This document shows, piece by piece, positions 28,819-37,433 of a DNA stretch of 64,000 nucleotides (its first letter is position 1; each line of letters begins with the position of its first letter). The position numbers and the translations under genes were made by a program. Below the pieces are notes generated by a model that worked only from the letters and a program-made list of their open reading frames with translations, ran no database searches and was not told the DNA's origin. The DNA comes from Nitratireductor aestuarii (GTDB taxonomy: Bacteria; Pseudomonadota; Alphaproteobacteria; Rhizobiales; Rhizobiaceae): NCBI RefSeq assembly GCF_014641695.1, contig NZ_BMIF01000008.1:124001-188000 (forward strand), given 5' to 3'.

Positions 28819-29796
28819 TTAGTGGGTGTTGCGGGCGATCCAGTTGTGCCAGTCGCGCTCGCTGCCGTTGAAGACGTTGAGGTCGATCTTCTCTCCGACG
28901 CCCTTCGACAGGCCCGAGCCGGAGTACTGCCACAGCACCCACGGGCGGCCCGGATAGACCTTGGACGGGTGAGCGGCGACCGAGCGCAGCCAGAACGGGT
29001 AATCGAGGAATTCGCCCTGGAGGTTGTCCTTGTAGAAGTCGGGAGCGGTGTAGATGATCGGCCGCTGGCCGTAATGCCGCTCCAGCTTATCGAGGAACAC
29101 CCGCATCTTCTCGATGACCTGTTCGCGCGACGGGCGCTTCTTGCACTGTGACTGGCCGTTCCACTCGACGTCAAGCACCGGCGGCAGAGCGCCCGGTTCC
29201 TTGGGCACGTTGCGGATGAACCAGTCAGCCTGCTCGGCGCCCGTGCGGCACCAGTAGAAGAAGTGGTAAGCGCCGTGCCTCATGCCCGAAGCCGATGCCG
29301 CAAGCCAGTTCCGGCGGAACATGGGATCGAGATGGTCGCCGCCGTCCGTCGCCTTGATGTAGACGAAGTTGGCGCCGTGTTCGCGCAGGTCCTGCCAGTT
29401 GATATTCCCCTGCCAACGGGACACGTCGACGCCATGGACCGGCAAACGATGCGGGGCATGCTGCTTGCCGAAGTTGATCGGCTTGGCATCGCGAAATTTC
29501 TGGGCATAGATTTTCTGCTTGCCGCGATGAGGCGACGCCTGGCGGGGCGTTGGCGTGACAAGCGCTGCCATCTGTACGGGCGCTTCGGTCGGAGCAATGG
29601 CAAGGGCGGGAAGCTCTTCGGAAGAGGACGGCGCCGCTGCAGAGGCTGGCGCCGCCGCAGCGCTGGGCGCAACGGATGCGGTCGTCTCGTAGGAGAGCTG
29701 TGTCATCAACTCTTCGACGCTCATGCCACGTGAAGAGCAACCCGTGAGGGTTGCCACACAGAGCAACAGTATCGCTGTCTTGCCGGAAAAACGCAT
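28819..29796 (-). CDS. GH25 lysozyme-type lipoprotein
   Basis: Predicted lipoprotein of 325 residues. The signal peptide ends in the lipobox LTGC near residue 20. A low-complexity Ala/Ser/Pro linker follows to about 110. The GH25 muramidase domain (about 120-320) shows HGVDVSRWQGNINW, FVYIKATDGGDHLDP, LDVEWNGQ and WLRSVAAHP, including the Asp and Glu expected for cleavage of MurNAc-GlcNAc bonds. I chose the ATG at 29796, which gives a clean lipoprotein signal, over the longer frame to 29832. It is probably an envelope-anchored peptidoglycan hydrolase facing the periplasm. GH25 enzymes are commoner in phage and Gram-positive bacteria. Confidence 0.88.
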   Translation of the reverse strand: MRFSGKTAILLLCVATLTGCSSRGMSVEELMTQLSYETTASVAPSAAAAPASAAAPSSSEELPALAIAPTEAPVQMAALVTPTPRQASPHRGKQKIYAQKFRDAKPINFGKQHAPHRLPVHGVDVSRWQGNINWQDLREHGANFVYIKATDGGDHLDPMFRRNWLAASASGMRHGAYHFFYWCRTGAEQADWFIRNVPKEPGALPPVLDVEWNGQSQCKKRPSREQVIEKMRVFLDKLERHYGQRPIIYTAPDFYKDNLQGEFLDYPFWLRSVAAHPSKVYPGRPWVLWQYSGSGLSKGVGEKIDLNVFNGSERDWHNWIARNTH

Positions 29797-29949
29797 TGGG
29801 ACTCGCACGCCAGATCTGAAAATTGCAGCCATCGCTGCAAAGACTTCTCCGACGACGAGGTTAGGTACAAATTATCAAGAATTACTAAACAGAATTATGA
29901 AGGGCGCGAGGGGACCCGCGCACCTTCCCTGCATGGTGAACCGTTATCG

Positions 29950-29964
29950 TTAACTCACCGTAAA
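29950..29964. promoter_or_regulatory. CtrA-like site upstream of the GH25 gene
   Basis: TTAA-N7-TAAA, one mismatch from the alphaproteobacterial CtrA consensus TTAA-N7-TTAA, about 155 bases before the GH25 start and just past the end of the sugar dehydrogenase gene. Weak on its own. Confidence 0.2.
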
Positions 29965-29965
29965 C

Positions 29966-31108
29966 TTACCCCGCATCCTGAGAAATCCGCAGGACTTCGC
30001 CGTCATCCTCATCGGTGATGACATAGATCGCACCGTCCGGGCCTTCAGCCACATCGCGGATGCGCAGGCCCAAGCTCTCAAGTAGCCGCTCCTCGCCAGA
30101 GATGTTGTCGCCATCGACCGTCAGTCGCACCAGCGCGGTGGAGGCCAGGCCGCCTACGAAGAGGTTGCCCTTCCAGTCGGGGAAGACCTCGCCCTGGTAG
30201 AACATCATGCCGGAGGGGGCGATGACCGGCGTCCATGTGCGGATTGCATCGACCATGCCTTCCTGGTGCTCGACGCCTTCGCCGATGGTCGTGCCGTCGT
30301 AGTTGATGCCGAGCGTGACGATCGGCCAGCCGTAATTGGCGCCGGGCTGAACGATGTTGAGTTCATCGCCGCCGCGGGGTCCGTGCTCAATTTCCCAGAG
30401 AACCCCGCTCTCAGGATTGATGGCTGCGGCCTGTACGTTGCGATGGCCATAGGACCAGATCTCCGGCAGCGCATCGGCCTGGTTCACGAAGGGGTTGTCG
30501 TCCGGCACCGTACCATCCGGACGTATGCGGACGATCTTGCCGAGGTGTGAGTTCAGCTGCTGGGCCTGTTCGCGGAACTGCGCCTGCGATCTCTCGCCGA
30601 GCGTGATGAACAGGTAGCCGTCATTGTCGAAGACGAGGCGGGAGCCGAAATGCTGCTGGCTCTGCACCTTCGGCTTCTGGCTGAAGATGACCTCGACATT
30701 GTCGAGCCTTGTCAGGTCCTCGCTCAGCACGCCACGCGCGACGGCGGTGCTGTTGCCGCCTTCGCCAGCTTCGGCAAAGCTCAGGTAGACGAGCCGGTTT
30801 TCCTCGAACTGCGGGTCAAGTGCTACGTCGAGCAGTCCGCCCTGGCCTCGTGCATCCACGTCAGGGACACCGGCGATCGGTTCGGACACCTTGTCCGAGA
30901 CGTGGCGAAGATTGCCGTTTCGCTCGGTCACCAGCATAGAACCGTCGGGCATGAAGGCCAGTGCCCATGGATGCGAGAGGCCATTGGCGATGGTTTCGAC
31001 GCGGATGGACGGGCCTTCCGTTTCGAAAGTTTCCTCTACGGCCAGAGCAGGAACGGCAAGGGATGCTGCAATCGCAGCCAGCGAAGAACGAAGGATTTGG
31101 TGGCGCAT
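29966..31108 (-). CDS. PQQ-dependent aldose sugar dehydrogenase (GSDH family)
   Basis: Secreted enzyme of 380 residues in the glucose/sorbosone dehydrogenase beta-propeller family (soluble PQQ aldose dehydrogenases such as YliI). A signal peptide ends at VPALA near residue 22. Propeller motifs include GLSHPWALAFMPDGSMLVTER, GQGGLLDVALDP, NSHLGKIVRIRPDGTVPDDN and WSYGHRN. It should oxidise sugars in the periplasm and pass electrons to the respiratory chain; PQQ genes are not in the window. The ATG at 31108 has GGAG upstream. A GGAAC-N18-TT promoter candidate lies 35-60 bases upstream. Confidence 0.88.
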   Translation of the reverse strand: MRHQILRSSLAAIAASLAVPALAVEETFETEGPSIRVETIANGLSHPWALAFMPDGSMLVTERNGNLRHVSDKVSEPIAGVPDVDARGQGGLLDVALDPQFEENRLVYLSFAEAGEGGNSTAVARGVLSEDLTRLDNVEVIFSQKPKVQSQQHFGSRLVFDNDGYLFITLGERSQAQFREQAQQLNSHLGKIVRIRPDGTVPDDNPFVNQADALPEIWSYGHRNVQAAAINPESGVLWEIEHGPRGGDELNIVQPGANYGWPIVTLGINYDGTTIGEGVEHQEGMVDAIRTWTPVIAPSGMMFYQGEVFPDWKGNLFVGGLASTALVRLTVDGDNISGEERLLESLGLRIRDVAEGPDGAIYVITDEDDGEVLRISQDAG

Positions 31109-31140
31109 TGTGGGCTCCGTGCTAGGTCGATCTCGATGGT

Positions 31141-31167
31141 GGAACAACCGCCAGGGCAGTGGGTTCC
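31141..31167 (-). promoter_or_regulatory. Candidate EcfG/RpoE2-type promoter before the sugar dehydrogenase
   Basis: Minus-strand GGAAC (complement of 31163-31167), 18 bases, TT (complement of 31143-31144), with -10 context TGTT. The transcript would start near 31135, about 27 bases before the ATG. Confidence 0.5.
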
Positions 31168-31214
31168 AGCTTATTCGAGACCGAGCCTGAAGCAAAAGGC
31201 CGCGCGCGCCGGAT

Positions 31215-31823
31215 TTAAACCTTCGTCGGACTATGCGCGGAAACCTTGAGGTCCAGCGCCACATGGCCTTCGGGCGCACCGAAATTCAGGAACGCTTCCG
31301 ACATAGTGGCGAAGACGGCGCCCGCATCGCCACGCAGCTTGGTGCAGAAGTTCTTGGAGCGGTCGAAAACGCCGGAGCCTTTGACGAACTCGATGCAGCC
31401 GTAGATCTCGTCCATGTGATGGGAAGAGCCCAAGGGATAGAGCGAAAACTGGGCGGCAACGGTCAACCCGGTGACCGGCGCCAGCGCCACAGCCTTGTGC
31501 GCGGCTTCAATGCGCTCGGCCAGCGGAGGCTGCTTGCCGAAGTGCGCGCTCGGCGTGCAGATCGGGTCGTCCGGTTCGCCGGGGCAGCCACGCGACACTG
31601 TAGACGCCATAACACAATGCTTGCCAGCCGAGCCTGCACTAACGAAAAGGTCGCGCATCGCTGGAAACAGCTGCTCGGGCGGTCCGACCAGAAGGGTGGA
31701 CACGTCATCGGTTTCGATGCGGAAGTTGGGACGGTAAGGATCGAGCGCCTTGATCGCACCCAAGATGATGCCGACGAAATCGTCGGACATTGGATACAGT
31801 GATACCTGTGCACCTGAAAACAT
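31215..31823 (-). CDS. ykoF: YkoF-type thiamine/HMP-binding protein
   Basis: Protein of 202 residues with two copies of the YkoF ferredoxin-like domain: one begins FSGAQVSLYPMSDDF (residue 2 on), the second TVAAQFSLYPLGSSHHMDEI (about residue 120 on). YkoF of Bacillus subtilis binds thiamine and its pyrimidine precursor. A TPP riboswitch directly upstream supports a thiamine-related role here. The ATG at 31823 is right after the riboswitch; the longer frame to 31886 starts inside the RNA element and is rejected. No thiamine transporter gene is adjacent, whereas ykoF usually travels with one. Confidence 0.87.
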   Translation of the reverse strand: MFSGAQVSLYPMSDDFVGIILGAIKALDPYRPNFRIETDDVSTLLVGPPEQLFPAMRDLFVSAGSAGKHCVMASTVSRGCPGEPDDPICTPSAHFGKQPPLAERIEAAHKAVALAPVTGLTVAAQFSLYPLGSSHHMDEIYGCIEFVKGSGVFDRSKNFCTKLRGDAGAVFATMSEAFLNFGAPEGHVALDLKVSAHSPTKV

Positions 31824-31825
31824 GG

Positions 31826-31915
31826 TTCGCCTCGCTCCGCTGGCATTACCCAGATCAGCTCTAGGGACAGATGGACCATCCATCATCTCAGCCCTGAAAG
31901 CCGTTGAAGCGAAGA
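31826..31915 (-). promoter_or_regulatory. TPP riboswitch (THI element)
   Basis: On the minus strand the conserved core CAGGGCTGAGATG (complement of about 31883-31895) and CTGATCTGGGTAATGCCAGC (complement of about 31839-31858) are present, the two signature strings of the TPP aptamer. A closing P1 helix can form between CGCTTC and GGAGCG. The only Shine-Dalgarno-like bases (GGAG/GAGG) lie in the 3' side of P1, a few bases before the ykoF ATG. This suggests that TPP binding blocks translation. Confidence 0.92.
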
Positions 31916-32027
31916 CTTATGCCTTGCCCGGCTTACAGAGCGCCCCTGTCGATGGGCGGGACCATGCCTCAAGAGGAAGCGATAAACAAGGGCGGTGAGT
32001 AAAGGTTCAAGCAATATGCAAACGAAA

Positions 32028-32066
32028 ATGTCTCAAAGCCGAAGACGAGCTCCGGCTTTGAGACAT
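32028..32066 (-). terminator. Terminator after the glycine-zipper lipoprotein gene
   Basis: A perfect stem of about 14 bases (ATGTCTCAAAGCCG with CGGCTTTGAGACAT; arms 32029-32042 and 32053-32066) followed on the minus strand by TTTTCGTTTG. Confidence 0.85.
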
Positions 32067-32086
32067 GCCTATGAATTCTATTAAGT

Positions 32087-32356
32087 TTAGTAACCGCGCG
32101 GGCAGGCTGCGGTATAACGACGGCCGTACTGGTCGCGATATACGCACTGGCTGCTACCCTCGGATGCCCGGCCGATAAGCGCACCAGCGATTGCGCCGGC
32201 TGCGCCGCCAATGACCGCACCCTCGAGGCTGTCATTTGCCACCGCTGCACCGATCGCCGCGCCACCGGCGCCACCGATCGCCGCGCCTTGCTGGGTTGGG
32301 GTGCAGGCTGCGACACCGCCAAGCAACAGCGGCAGAACTAAAACAAGCTTTTTCAT
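32087..32356 (-). CDS. Glycine-zipper (OsmB-like) lipoprotein
   Basis: Small lipoprotein of 89 residues. The signal peptide ends in GGVAAC with the lipid-bearing Cys at 18. Residues 24-65 are a glycine zipper (GAAIGGAGGAAIGAAV and IGGAAGAIAGALIG). The C-terminus QCVYRDQYGRRYTAACPRGY adds two more Cys. Such proteins sit in the outer membrane and are often stress-induced, as OsmB is. The ATG has GGAG upstream, a terminator follows, and a GGAAC-N18-TT promoter candidate lies 33-57 bases ahead. Confidence 0.85.
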   Translation of the reverse strand: MKKLVLVLPLLLGGVAACTPTQQGAAIGGAGGAAIGAAVANDSLEGAVIGGAAGAIAGALIGRASEGSSQCVYRDQYGRRYTAACPRGY

Positions 32357-32386
32357 CGGGACTCTCCAAAGTCATTCAGCATCGAA

Positions 32387-32413
32387 GTAATTCGCTTTGA
32401 TGCTATTTGTTCC
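32387..32413 (-). promoter_or_regulatory. Candidate EcfG/RpoE2-type promoter before the glycine-zipper lipoprotein
   Basis: Minus-strand GGAAC (complement of 32409-32413), 18 bases, TT (complement of 32389-32390), -10 context AATT. The interval also holds an imperfect palindrome (AGCATC...GATGCT, 32378-32404). Confidence 0.45.
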
Positions 32414-32536
32414 AAGAGTGGGCGTTCCGATGGTCCCAACTGGGCTCCAGTGGGTCAAGTAACGCTTGTAGAAGCTACGGAAACGAATGTGTATGGCAAA
32501 TGAACGGCTGTTGACGGCTAAGTAAAATTCACGTCC

Positions 32537-33526
32537 TCAGCCGTCGGTGCGACCGGGCAGGTGGGCCTGCTTCGATTCCGTTTCATCCAGGTAGCGCTGG
32601 TTGCTGACGCAGCGCACATCCTTGCGGGGGCAGACCTCGCGCGCGAAGCGTTCAAGCGCCCGCCAGTAGGCACCGCCGTTCATCAGGGTGAAATGCAGGC
32701 CGATCTGCAGCGGCGTGCGCCCGTTGTCATATTGCCTGGTGAAAGCTGCCATGAACGCTTCATAGGCACGCTGTTCGAACTCTGCGCCGCGTTCCGGCTC
32801 TTCCTGTGCGCCGGAATGACGGAAATAGAGGTTGTAGTCCATTGCAATGATGGGGCGCTGGCGCGGACCTTCCGGAATCATCGGCAGCGAAAAGCGGTAG
32901 ACGCCGTCCTTCACCTTCACGGCTACGGGACCGTTTGACACCGTGCTTCCATCATAAAGGAAACTCGTTGCATCCAGCGCCTTGAAGAGGGTCGACGAGG
33001 TGGAAAGATAGGGCGCACGGAAGCCCTTGACCTCTTCCCGGGCAAATTTTGCCCAATCGGCTGGCTCGCCCGCGATGTCGTTGAGCTTCCAGGCGTTGAG
33101 CAGGACCTTGTCGAACTGTTTGAACTCATGCTGCCAGTCGGCCACGGACCAGTGGGCACCATCCAGATGGCCGCAGCCGTGGTTGGCGATCTCATGCCCT
33201 TCAGCGCGGGCCTTCCAGATCTGGTCGAGGCGGGCAGCGACGTCCTCACGCGAACTGGCATAGCCTACGTTGGACTTCGGACCATTGGCGCCTGGCGCGA
33301 CATAGGTACTACGGTTCTCCCTGGTCAGCAGGTAAACGCAGGAGAGGAAGTAGGTAAATTCTGCCCCCACCTGCGTTGCCAGTTCGCGGCTGCGCTTCCA
33401 CTGCGCAACGGGGCCGGCTCCGTCAAACGAGATCAATACATATTGTGGAGGACGTTCTCGTGCGTGGGCCGGGGAGAGGGTCAGAAGGGCAGAAAACGCG
33501 ACCAGACCAATATGCTTTGCGCTCAT
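32537..33526 (-). CDS. Polysaccharide deacetylase-family protein
   Basis: Secreted protein of 329 residues with a signal peptide (cleavage near residue 22, SPAHA) and a NodB-like fold. YVLISFDGAG near the mature N-terminus supplies the first Asp, and HEIANHGCGHLDG supplies the paired His of the metal site; FRAPYLS is the third motif. Long insertions separate these motifs, as in a group of rhizobial proteins with unclear substrates. It may remove acetyl groups from a cell-surface or wall glycan. It is a single gene, with weak ribosome-binding sequence GAGC. Confidence 0.8.
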   Translation of the reverse strand: MSAKHIGLVAFSALLTLSPAHARERPPQYVLISFDGAGPVAQWKRSRELATQVGAEFTYFLSCVYLLTRENRSTYVAPGANGPKSNVGYASSREDVAARLDQIWKARAEGHEIANHGCGHLDGAHWSVADWQHEFKQFDKVLLNAWKLNDIAGEPADWAKFAREEVKGFRAPYLSTSSTLFKALDATSFLYDGSTVSNGPVAVKVKDGVYRFSLPMIPEGPRQRPIIAMDYNLYFRHSGAQEEPERGAEFEQRAYEAFMAAFTRQYDNGRTPLQIGLHFTLMNGGAYWRALERFAREVCPRKDVRCVSNQRYLDETESKQAHLPGRTDG

Positions 33527-33747
33527 AAAAATGCTCGGTGAGAATCATATAACCTACTGCCTAAGTCACGAATGTGGCGGTCAGGAGAGTCCCGGCGTGC
33601 TTTGCACATCTTTCTGGTATATTGGCTTTTCGAATGGTCTGATGCGCCTGCTTTTCGTCCGACCCCTTCCATGCGCCGTAATTTTCGTTAAAAAGCCCTT
33701 CAGAAGAGAGTGCCGGCAACGAGCCCGGCAGAAGAACGAGAGTTTTC

Positions 33748-34413
33748 ATGTCGGACGACAGTTTCATTCGCGAAGTCAATGAGGAGCTTCGCCAGGATCA
33801 GCTGAAGGCGTTCTGGAACCGCTTCGGCTCCATAGCGATCGGCGCTGCGGTGCTCATCGTGCTCGCGACAGCGGCATTCGTTGCCTACGAATACTGGTCG
33901 ACAAACCGCGCCAACAAGGCGGGCGACGCATTCGCGCAGGCGCTGGACCTTGCTGCCGAAGGCAAGAACGATGAAGCCATCGCGAAGCTCTCCGAGCTGC
34001 GCGAGGGTGGCATTGGTGCTTATCCGATGCTGGCCCGGCTGCGCGAGGCCACGCTGCTCGCCGGCAGCGGCAAGGCGACTGAGGCTATCGCAGCCTTTGA
34101 TGCTGTCGCCAACGATGGCTCGGCACCGGCAGCTCTGCGCGACATGGCGCGGTTGCGTGCTGGCCTGCTCCTGGTGGACAATGGCTCTTACGCCGATGTT
34201 GCTTCCCGCGTCGAGCAGCTGACGGCAGATACAAACCCGGTCCGGCATTCGGCACGTGAAGTGCTGGCGCTGGCTGCATGGAAAGAAGGAAACCGCGAAA
34301 CCGCCCTTTCGCTCTTCAATCAGATTCTGGACGATGGTGATGCACCTGCCGGTGTCCGCCAGCGTGCCCAGATGATGTCAGAGCTGATCAGCGGTTCGGG
34401 ATCGAGCTCGTAA
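33748..34413 (+). CDS. YfgM-like TPR membrane protein
   Basis: Protein of 221 residues. A cytoplasmic N-terminal stretch ([18 protein letters not shown]) is followed by one transmembrane segment (about 28-48) and a periplasmic TPR-like domain. This is the YfgM/YfgC tetratricopeptide family found directly upstream of der in many proteobacteria; E. coli YfgM works with the Sec translocon and periplasmic chaperones. The stop overlaps the der start by one base (TAATG), so translation is coupled. Confidence 0.85.
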   Translation: MSDDSFIREVNEELRQDQLKAFWNRFGSIAIGAAVLIVLATAAFVAYEYWSTNRANKAGDAFAQALDLAAEGKNDEAIAKLSELREGGIGAYPMLARLREATLLAGSGKATEAIAAFDAVANDGSAPAALRDMARLRAGLLLVDNGSYADVASRVEQLTADTNPVRHSAREVLALAAWKEGNRETALSLFNQILDDGDAPAGVRQRAQMMSELISGSGSSS

Positions 34414-35840
34414 TGTCATTCAAGGTCGCAATCGTTGGCCGCCCCAATGTGGGCAAGTCGACTCTCTTCAACAGGCTTGTCGGGAGGCGGATCGCGCTCG
34501 TCGATGATACGCCGGGTGTCACGCGTGACCGCCGGGTGCATGCCGCGCGTTTGCAGGACCTGCGCTTCGACGTGATCGACACCGCGGGTCTTGAGGCCGC
34601 CGCCGCGCCGACGCTGGAAGGCCGGATGCGCCAGCAGACGGAAATGGCCATCGACGAAGCCGACGTCGTGCTCTTCATGGTGGATGCCCGAAGCGGCATC
34701 ATCCCTGACGACCAGACCTTTGCTGAACTCGTCCGCCGCAAGGGCAAGCCGGTGATCCTCGTATCGAACAAGACGGAGGGACGCGGTGCCGAGGCTGGCG
34801 TGTTCGACGCTTACAGCCTTGGTCTAGGGGAGCCGGTCGCCATCTCGGCCGAGCATGGCCTCGGCATGCCCGATCTTCGCGATGCGATCGCCGACATCAT
34901 GGGCGACAAGATTGCGGAAGAGGAAGAAGAGGAGCGCGTCCGGCCCTCCAACAATGAACCTCTGCAGGGCGACGACATTGATCCTGAGGCTGAAGAGCCC
35001 GAATATGATTCCGGCAAGCCGCTCAGCATTGCGATCGTAGGCCGTCCGAACGTTGGCAAGTCGACGCTGATCAATGCGCTGCTGCGCGAAGAGCGCATGC
35101 TCACGGGGCCGGAAGCGGGCATCACGCGCGATTCCATCGCCGTCGACTGGACCTGGCGGGATCGTCCGATCCGTCTGGCCGACACGGCTGGCATGCGCCG
35201 CAAGGCGCGCGTCCAGGAAAAGCTCGAGAAGCTGTCGGTCGGCGAGACGCTGCGTGCGATTCGCTTCGCCGAGGTCGTGGTCGTCGTGTTCGACGCAACT
35301 CAGGCTTTCGACAAGCAGGACCTGCAGATCGCCGACCTCATCATCCGCGAGGGCAGGGCGCCGGTCATCGCCTTCAACAAGTGGGACATCGTCGAGAACC
35401 CGCAGGAGATGCTGGCTGAACTGCGCGAAAAGCTCGAGCGTCTGCTGCCGCAGGTGAAGGGCATGCGCTTCGTCACCATCTCGGCAGAGACCGGACGCGG
35501 CCTCGACCGCATGATGGAAACCGTGGTCGAGACCCACAAGGTTTGGAACCGTCGCGTCTCCACCGGCAGACTGAATCGCTGGCTCGAGCGTGCAACGCAG
35601 ATGCATCCGCCACCCGCCGTTTCCGGACGGCGCCTGAAGGTGAAGTACATCACCCAGATCAAGACGCGTCCGCCCGGCTTCGTGCTTTCCTGCTCGCGTC
35701 CAGAGGTCATGCCGCAGTCTTACGTGCGCTACCTGATCAACGGTTTGCGCGAGGCGTTCGACATCTACGGCGTGCCGATCCGCATGCTGTTGCGTACGTC
35801 CGACAATCCATTTGCTGGCAAGGCAAGGGACAAGGACTGA
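34413..35840 (+). CDS. der: Ribosome biogenesis GTPase Der (EngA)
   Basis: Essential double-GTPase of 475 residues that acts in 50S subunit assembly. Two G domains each begin with GRPNVGKST (about residues 8-16 and 210-218), with DTAG-type G3 motifs (VIDTAGLE and LADTAGM) and NKWD in the second. An acidic linker (EEEEEERV region) separates them. The C-terminal KH-like domain ends [20 protein letters not shown] terminator follows 27 bases after the stop. Confidence 0.97.
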   Translation: MSFKVAIVGRPNVGKSTLFNRLVGRRIALVDDTPGVTRDRRVHAARLQDLRFDVIDTAGLEAAAAPTLEGRMRQQTEMAIDEADVVLFMVDARSGIIPDDQTFAELVRRKGKPVILVSNKTEGRGAEAGVFDAYSLGLGEPVAISAEHGLGMPDLRDAIADIMGDKIAEEEEEERVRPSNNEPLQGDDIDPEAEEPEYDSGKPLSIAIVGRPNVGKSTLINALLREERMLTGPEAGITRDSIAVDWTWRDRPIRLADTAGMRRKARVQEKLEKLSVGETLRAIRFAEVVVVVFDATQAFDKQDLQIADLIIREGRAPVIAFNKWDIVENPQEMLAELREKLERLLPQVKGMRFVTISAETGRGLDRMMETVVETHKVWNRRVSTGRLNRWLERATQMHPPPAVSGRRLKVKYITQIKTRPPGFVLSCSRPEVMPQSYVRYLINGLREAFDIYGVPIRMLLRTSDNPFAGKARDKD

Positions 35841-35866
35841 CAGGTTCGTCGAGAAACGCACTCTGA

Positions 35867-35892
35867 CCCCAGGCTTCGCCCTGGGGTTTTTG
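35867..35892 (+). terminator. Rho-independent terminator after der
   Basis: Stem ACCCCAGG/CCTGGGGT with a 6-base loop, followed by TTTTT. Confidence 0.92.
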
Positions 35893-35982
35893 TTTGCCGG
35901 CAGCGCACGCGTTTGGCTTTGTCAGCGACGCCTCATTCCTTACCGAATCCTTAATGAAATCAGTGACAAAGCGGCAGGCGAA

Positions 35983-36003
35983 TTAACCTTCGATCAAGGT
36001 TAA
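35983..36003. promoter_or_regulatory. Palindrome TTAACCTT-N5-AAGGTTAA upstream of the SleB gene
   Basis: Perfect inverted repeat with 8-base arms and a 5-base centre, 30 bases before the first possible start of the cell wall hydrolase gene. Each arm carries TTAACC, close to the CtrA half-site TTAACCAT, but the inverted arrangement differs from the usual direct TTAA-N7-TTAA. Confidence 0.35.
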
Positions 36004-36032
36004 TCAAATATCTTCATCCTCAACAACAGCGT

Positions 36033-37226
36033 ATGTGTTTGAGTGAGGTTGGGGTGCGAGGTTCAGTACCGCGTTCGAGTCGTATTCCCGTTGAAAAGCG
36101 GTCGCGTCTGGCGCCCACTCTGCTTGGGCTGGCAATCTGGATCGGCTTTCCAACGGTTGCGGCGTATCAGGACATCACAAGTTTGATTACCGGCCAGGAG
36201 TCGGGAACCCGCTGGGCGGCGGTGATCGAGCAGTCGGTCGCCGGTTCCATCCACAAAGCCGAGATGCCCTTCAATGATCCGAATGCCCGCCTGGGTTCGC
36301 TCTCGGGCGGTGGTATCAATGCCCCGGGCATCGGCGAGATCGCCTTCCGGTCGAAGAACAAGACCAAGGTGGATGCCACGGATGAAGAGCGGGTGAACCG
36401 CGACGACAAGCAAGGCCGCATCGTCCAGGTGATGCCAATGGCTCCGCCGAGCCTCTTCAACGCCGGTTCGATTGTGGAGCAGACTGGTGCCTTCCTGAAG
36501 ACGGAACCGCTGGGTGAGGTCACGATGGCTTTCGTGAAGCCGGACCTCAAGGGCAAGGAAGTCCAAATCGCCACGGCCTTCCACGTCAAGCACAAGGCAA
36601 AGCCTGAGCCGAAGATGCTGCCGGCCGTCGCCAAGCTCGTCAACAATGACGAAGCTGACATCCTGGCCACGGCTTACGCTCCGGCGGAACCCGACTATGC
36701 GAAGGCTTCACCCTTCGCCAGCATTCTGCGCGACGAGGATGACGGCCGCTTCATCCCGCCGATCAACCCGGCAGACCATATGTGGGCAAAGGCGCCACTG
36801 CCGGCCCATGCCTTCTCGGCCAAGGAGCAGAAGTGCCTTGCCGAAGCCGTCTACTTCGAGGCGCGGGGCGAGCCGGTCGAGGGCCAGGCGGCTGTGGCGC
36901 AGGTGGTGCTCAACCGCGTCCGCAATCCTGCCTATCCGAACTCCATCTGCGGCGTCGTCTATCAGAACGACAGCTGGTTCAACCGCTGCCAGTTCTCGTT
37001 TGCCTGCGATGGCATCAAGGACCGGATCACCAGCCCTTCCCACTACCGCGTGGCGCAGGACGTTGCCATGGCCGTCTCGGCGGGCAAGATCTGGCTCGAA
37101 AGCGTTGGCAGCTCCACCCATTATCACGCCACTTATGTGCGTCCGCGATGGGCTGGAACGATGAAGAAGCTGACCAAGATCGGCCAGCACATTTTCTACC
37201 GAACCTATGGCGGCGGTTGGAACTGA
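36033..37226 (+). CDS. SleB-type cell wall hydrolase
   Basis: Protein of up to 397 residues. A hydrophobic N-terminal segment (LLGLAIWIGFPTVAA, about 31-45) acts as signal or anchor, a long low-complexity periplasmic region follows, and residues 270-397 form the Hydrolase_2/SleB domain (CLAEAVYFEARGEPVEGQ, VVLNRVRNPAYP, CQFSFACDG, THYHATYVRP). The Glu of YFEARGE is the usual catalytic residue. It probably cuts peptidoglycan. No ribosome-binding site precedes the ATG; the in-frame GTG at 36054 has GAGG 5 bases before it and is the likelier start. A palindrome lies just upstream. Confidence 0.88.
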   Translation: MCLSEVGVRGSVPRSSRIPVEKRSRLAPTLLGLAIWIGFPTVAAYQDITSLITGQESGTRWAAVIEQSVAGSIHKAEMPFNDPNARLGSLSGGGINAPGIGEIAFRSKNKTKVDATDEERVNRDDKQGRIVQVMPMAPPSLFNAGSIVEQTGAFLKTEPLGEVTMAFVKPDLKGKEVQIATAFHVKHKAKPEPKMLPAVAKLVNNDEADILATAYAPAEPDYAKASPFASILRDEDDGRFIPPINPADHMWAKAPLPAHAFSAKEQKCLAEAVYFEARGEPVEGQAAVAQVVLNRVRNPAYPNSICGVVYQNDSWFNRCQFSFACDGIKDRITSPSHYRVAQDVAMAVSAGKIWLESVGSSTHYHATYVRPRWAGTMKKLTKIGQHIFYRTYGGGWN

Positions 37227-37350
37227 AGTCGGCTTAAGCGGGAGATTCTCTCCACTTTCTGCGTTGCAAGAACGTAGGCGCATTGTCGCACTGGGCTAAG
37301 TCGTTGTTTTTCAAGCGTTCATGCCCTTATGGACAGCGCATATAGTTGGC

Positions 37351-37379
37351 TTGACTGCTGACAGCCCTCTCACTATGTT
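37351..37379 (+). promoter_or_regulatory. Sigma-70-type promoter of the F0 ATP synthase operon
   Basis: TTGACT (37351-37356), exactly 17 bases, TATGTT (37374-37379). Transcription would begin near 37386, about 48 bases before atpI. Confidence 0.65.
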
Positions 37380-37433
37380 GCCCGCGACTTCGAGACGGTT
37401 AATTTTCGAGGTTGCGAGCGGCTGGAGGTTCTC

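Noticed and set aside
31824-31886. N-terminal extension of ykoF
   Set aside because: It would translate the TPP aptamer; the ATG at 31823 follows directly and matches the YkoF domain start.
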